From positions 1 through 35,648 of the forward strand of contig JAFQRF010000050.1 in the NCBI GenBank assembly GCA_017410195.1: DNA of 35,648 nucleotides, in the 5' to 3' direction. Positions 32,850 through 35,648 of this stretch are shown piece by piece. The notes beneath the pieces were generated by a model. That model made no database searches and was not told the origin of the DNA. It saw only the letters and a list, made by a program, of their open reading frames with translations. Both the position numbers and the translations under genes were made by a program. Within the stretch, counting starts at the first letter, position 1, and every line of letters begins with the position of its first letter. The DNA is from Clostridia bacterium. Its GTDB lineage: Bacteria > Bacillota > Clostridia > Oscillospirales > Acutalibacteraceae.

Positions 32850-34208
32850 TCAGTTTTTAAGGCTCTGCATCGGAGCGGGGATTCTGCCGCCTCTGTTAAT
32901 GAATTTTGCGGGGGAGTAGGTTGAAAGCGGCATAACGGGTCCGCTTCCGAGAAGTCCGCCGAAGCTGAGTTCTTCGCCGACCTTCTTGCCGATTGCGGGA
33001 ATAACTCTGACCGCGGTAGTCTTTGAGTTGACCATACCGATTGCGGCTTCGTCTGCGATGATTGCGGAGATAACTTCTGCGGGCGTATCGCCGGGAATGT
33101 TAATCATATCAAGACCGACAGAGCAGACAGCCGTCATCGCTTCGAGCTTGTTGAGGCTGAGAGCGCCGCATCTTGCAGCGTGAATCATACCTGCGTCTTC
33201 GGTAACAGGAATGAATGCGCCCGAAAGACCGCCGACGTGCGACGATGCCATAACACCGCCCTTTTTGACTGCGTCGTTGAGGAGAGCGAGAGCGGCGGTT
33301 GTGCCGTGGCATCCGCAGCACTCAAGACCCATTTCTTCAAGAATGTATGCAACCGAGTCACCGATAGCGGGAGTCGGAGCGAGAGAAAGGTCAACTATGC
33401 CGAAGGGTACGCCGAGTCTGCGTGAAGCTTCGCTTGCAACAAGTTGACCCATACGGGTGATTTTGAATGCGGTTTTCTTTATGAGGTCGGCAACAGCGGT
33501 GAGGTCACAGCCGCCCGCCTTTGCGAGTGCCGCTCTTACAACACCGGGACCCGAAACGCCTACGTTGATAACGCAGTCGGGTTCACCTGCACCGTGGAAT
33601 GCACCTGCCATGAAGGGGTTATCTTCGGGTGCGTTGCAGAAAACAACAAGCTTTGCGGGACCGATGCAGTCTCTGTCTGCGGTAAGCTCCGCACTTTTTC
33701 TGACAACCTTGCCCATAAGACCGACGGCATCCATATTGATGCCTGCCTTTGTTGAGCCGATGTTGACGGATGAGCAGATGTGGTCGGTCACGCTGAGAGC
33801 TTCGGGAATTGCTTCGATAAGCTCTCTGTCACCGGGGCCGAAGCCTTTCTGAACAAGGGCGGAAAAACCGCCGAGAAAGTTGACTCCGCAGGCAACAGCC
33901 GCTTTTTCGAGCGTTTTTGCGAGTTTGACAGCGTCTTTGTTTTCGCATGATGCGAGAATCATCGCCGCAGGAGTAACGGAAATTCTTTTGTTGATGATGG
34001 GGATGCCGAATTCCTTCTCAATCTGTTCGCCCGTTGCAACAAGGTCTTTTGCGTAGCGTGTGATTTTGTCATAGACTTTCCGGCACATAACATCAATGTC
34101 GCTGTGGCAGCAGTCGAGAAGGGAAATGCCCATTGTTATTGTTCTCACGTCCAGGTGTTCGTCCTGGATCATGGTTATTGTTTCAAGAATGTCTCTTGCA
34201 TTAAGCAC
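32850..34208 (-). CDS. UPF0210 / PFL-family protein (DUF711)
   Basis: The 452-residue protein belongs to the UPF0210 family, whose structure resembles the pyruvate-formate-lyase barrel but whose biochemical role is unknown. Typical segments include MISLLDC-type [62 protein letters not shown], and [20 protein letters not shown]. It uses a GTG start (34208), 8 nt after GAGGTG. It lies 17 nt downstream of a small ACT-domain gene; this pairing is conserved across Firmicutes and points to ligand-controlled function, perhaps with an amino acid as ligand. No glycyl-radical or PFL-activating partner is nearby. Confidence 0.94.
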   Translation of the reverse strand: MLNARDILETITMIQDEHLDVRTITMGISLLDCCHSDIDVMCRKVYDKITRYAKDLVATGEQIEKEFGIPIINKRISVTPAAMILASCENKDAVKLAKTLEKAAVACGVNFLGGFSALVQKGFGPGDRELIEAIPEALSVTDHICSSVNIGSTKAGINMDAVGLMGKVVRKSAELTADRDCIGPAKLVVFCNAPEDNPFMAGAFHGAGEPDCVINVGVSGPGVVRAALAKAGGCDLTAVADLIKKTAFKITRMGQLVASEASRRLGVPFGIVDLSLAPTPAIGDSVAYILEEMGLECCGCHGTTAALALLNDAVKKGGVMASSHVGGLSGAFIPVTEDAGMIHAARCGALSLNKLEAMTAVCSVGLDMINIPGDTPAEVISAIIADEAAIGMVNSKTTAVRVIPAIGKKVGEELSFGGLLGSGPVMPLSTYSPAKFINRGGRIPAPMQSLKN

Positions 34209-34225
34209 GGAATTTTCACCTCACA

Positions 34226-34495
34226 TTATATAGTATGCATTGCGTTGAAAATATCCTCGTGCATTGCATGAATTGAGAGTCCCATATCATCACCGATTTT
34301 CTGGAGCATATCTGAAAATTCGGTGAAAGGAATGTCGGACTTTGTGATGTCAACCATCATAATCATAGCGAACATATCCTGAAGGATTGACTGGGTAACT
34401 TCGAGAACATTTATGTTGTGGTTTGAGCATTCGGTTGATACCTTTGCAAGAATACCGACCATATCTTTGCCGATAACTGTTATAACTGCACGCAT
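34226..34495 (-). CDS. ACT-domain protein (UPF0237)
   Basis: The 89-residue protein is one ACT domain: MRAVITVIGKDMVGILAKVSTE, NINVLEVTQSI, FAMIMMVDIT and a C-terminal helix. ACT domains bind small ligands, usually amino acids, often as dimers. This family is regularly encoded next to UPF0210, as here. GGAGG precedes the ATG by 7 nt. The two genes form an operon; a promoter could lie in the 75-nt gap to the HAD gene, but that gap also carries repeat-like sequence. Confidence 0.93.
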   Translation of the reverse strand: MRAVITVIGKDMVGILAKVSTECSNHNINVLEVTQSILQDMFAMIMMVDITKSDIPFTEFSDMLQKIGDDMGLSIHAMHEDIFNAMHTI

Positions 34496-34497
34496 GG

Positions 34498-34570
34498 TTT
34501 GCCTCCGATTTAAATTAATAATGAAGAATGAAAAATGAATAATTTTGGATAGGATTCGCCTATGACCGTT
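34498..34570. repeat. Repeat-like AT-rich intergenic stretch with a small hairpin
   Basis: The gap contains several near-copies of AATGAA/AATGAAT in a row, then the hairpin ATAGG-ATTCG-CCTAT (34549-34563). Such short repeats with a hairpin are common as MITE-like or dispersed elements in clostridial genomes. No second copy was seen in the window, so the call is weak. Confidence 0.3.
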
Positions 34571-35176
34571 TTATTTGATATTTAAAATTTCGATGATGTC
34601 TTTAACAACAAAATCCGCAGCAGAATTGATGTTTTCTTTCTTTGTGAAAAGACAGCCGTAGGTGCCTGCGTTTTTGCCTGATAAAACATCAATTTCTCTG
34701 TCGCCTATCATGACGGTTTCGCTTCTGTCGAGACCGTAGGTGTCGCAGATATAATTGACCGCATCGGGCGCGGGCTTTGAGGGGAAATTCATCGATGAAT
34801 CGACAAAAGCGGTGAAGAATTTCTTCATGCCGTACTCTTCGAGATAGTGCTGAGAGGTTTCAAAGCCTCTGTGGGTATATAAAAAGTGCTTTTTGCCGCT
34901 GTTGAAAAGTTCTTCGAGAGTTTTATATGTATTCTCAAACGGAACGGCAATGGGGCGGAGATTGTAGTTGTGTTCATATTTGCGGAAAACGGCTTTTTCT
35001 TCTTCGCTGACGTCATAATGCTCAAAAGCGTGGGCAAAAGTAATTTCGAGAAGTGCCTTTGCTTCGTCGTAGTCGGCTTCTTTTCCGAATTCGCCGAGTG
35101 CTTTGAGAAAAGCCGAGGTTATGTGGGGGTAGCTGTCAAACAGCATACCGTCAAAATCCCAGATGTAGTTCTGCAT
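34571..35176 (-). CDS. HAD-superfamily hydrolase, phosphoglycolate-phosphatase-like
   Basis: The 201-residue protein is a HAD hydrolase with a helical cap. Motif I is WDFDGMLFDSYP (Asp8, Asp10), where the usual Thr after DG is Met, a conservative change seen in some members. Motif II is FLYTHRG, motif III is the Lys in NFPSKPAPDAV and motif IV is MIGDREIDVLSGKNAG. The substrate is likely a small phosphorylated sugar or glycolate but cannot be told. It begins 2 nt after the galE stop, so it is translationally coupled to galE; a role in sugar-phosphate removal linked to the Leloir pathway is possible. Confidence 0.92.
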   Translation of the reverse strand: MQNYIWDFDGMLFDSYPHITSAFLKALGEFGKEADYDEAKALLEITFAHAFEHYDVSEEEKAVFRKYEHNYNLRPIAVPFENTYKTLEELFNSGKKHFLYTHRGFETSQHYLEEYGMKKFFTAFVDSSMNFPSKPAPDAVNYICDTYGLDRSETVMIGDREIDVLSGKNAGTYGCLFTKKENINSAADFVVKDIIEILNIK

Positions 35177-35178
35177 AA

Positions 35179-35648
35179 TCAGTCACCGTAGCCGTTGGGG
35201 TTCTGCGACTGCCATCTCCAAGAGTCTTCACACATTTCGTCAATGCCTCTGACAGCTTCCCAGCCAAGCTCTTCCTTTGCCTTTGAGGGGTCGGAATAGC
35301 AGGTTGCGATATCGCCGGGGCGTCTGGGTGCGATAACATATTTGATGGGCTTGCCGCAAGCTTTTTCGAATGCCTTGACAACTTCAAGCACGCTGTAGCC
35401 GTTGCCCGTGCCGAGGTTATAAGTGAAGCATCCGTTTTCGCCGAGAACCTTTTCAACAGCCTTGAGATGACCGAGAGCAAGGTCAACAACGTGGATGTAG
35501 TCACGCACGCCCGTGCCGTCAGGGGTAGGATAATCGTTGCCGTTGACGTTGAGGTGGTCAAGTTTACCGATTGCAACCTGAGTGATGTAGGGAACAAGGT
35601 TGTTGGGAATGCCGTTGGGGTCTTCGCCGATTCTGCCGCTCTTGTGTG
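35179..35648 (-). CDS. galE: UDP-glucose 4-epimerase GalE, C-terminal part (5' end outside the window)
   Basis: GalE interconverts UDP-glucose and UDP-galactose using bound NAD+, in the cytoplasm. The visible 156 or so residues run in from the window edge and match the C-terminal substrate-binding half: [83 protein letters not shown]. The catalytic YxxxK and the NAD Gly-rich loop lie beyond the window. The first Met codon inside the window is not the real start. It is upstream of, and coupled to, the HAD gene. Confidence 0.95.
   Translation of the reverse strand, partial: HKSGRIGEDPNGIPNNLVPYITQVAIGKLDHLNVNGNDYPTPDGTGVRDYIHVVDLALGHLKAVEKVLGENGCFTYNLGTGNGYSVLEVVKAFEKACGKPIKYVIAPRRPGDIATCYSDPSKAKEELGWEAVRGIDEMCEDSWRWQSQNPNGYGD

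Overview
The window looks like chromosomal DNA of an anaerobic, low-to-moderate-GC Gram-positive bacterium of the Clostridia, most plausibly the Oscillospirales/Ruminococcaceae. The signs are near-consensus sigma-A promoters (TTGACA-N17-TATAAT), strong GGAGG ribosome binding sites, Thr/Pro-rich surface-protein linkers, a ferredoxin-linked flavin electron-bifurcating complex, FeoAB, and the UPF0210/ACT gene pair. No rRNA or tRNA gene, CRISPR array, prophage or intact insertion sequence is visible. Species-level placement is inference.

Layout. 1-255 is the 3' part of tmRNA (ssrA). 379-2837 holds two tandem membrane-anchored proteins sharing a DUF4474-type domain; a third copy lies at 20205-21380. 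3023-3673 encodes an exported protein with two C2HC zinc-finger-like motifs and a cell-wall-anchor-like tail. 3949-5196 is hflX. 5340-5546 is a one-gene unit for a 68-residue protein with a perfect consensus promoter and a perfect-stem terminator. 5674-9965 is a three-gene operon (NuoE-like, NuoF-like, and a ferredoxin-GltD/NfnB-like fusion) whose architecture matches the Sporomusa-type Nfn (Stn) NADH/NADPH/ferredoxin transhydrogenase.

10010-14325 (minus strand) carries an esterase-like hydrolase, a DUF554 membrane protein and feoB-feoA for ferrous iron uptake. 14528-16525 is a large secreted protein with beta-propeller-like repeats. 16584-19310 (minus strand) groups a YdjC/ChbG-type deacetylase, a hexapeptide-repeat O-acetyltransferase and a metallophosphoesterase. 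19600-20037 is a small membrane protein behind two promoters and several LexA-like boxes, possibly an SOS-induced gene. 21649-23962 encodes a membrane-anchored GDPD phosphodiesterase and an exported PHP-domain protein. 24166-24774 is a leucine-rich-repeat lipoprotein.

24951-27055 is a translationally coupled pair: a zinc-ribbon/TM/TPR protein and a polytopic protein that resembles an M50/DUF3267-type membrane protease without its HExxH motif. 27056-27804 is gene-poor. 27805-30369 has a peptidoglycan-deacetylase-like lipoprotein and a stand-alone murD. 30482-32800 has an anchored protein of unknown function and an FAD oxidoreductase with a C-terminal Rieske domain. 32850-35648 (minus strand) has UPF0210, an ACT-domain protein, a HAD hydrolase and the 3' part of galE.

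Themes: cell-envelope building and surface proteins dominate, with anaerobic redox balancing (Stn-like complex) and iron supply (FeoAB) that could serve its many iron-sulfur clusters. The points most worth a second look are the putative SOS-controlled membrane protein, the 68-residue protein, the exported zinc-finger protein, the pseudo-protease/TPR pair and the three DUF4474-type paralogs.
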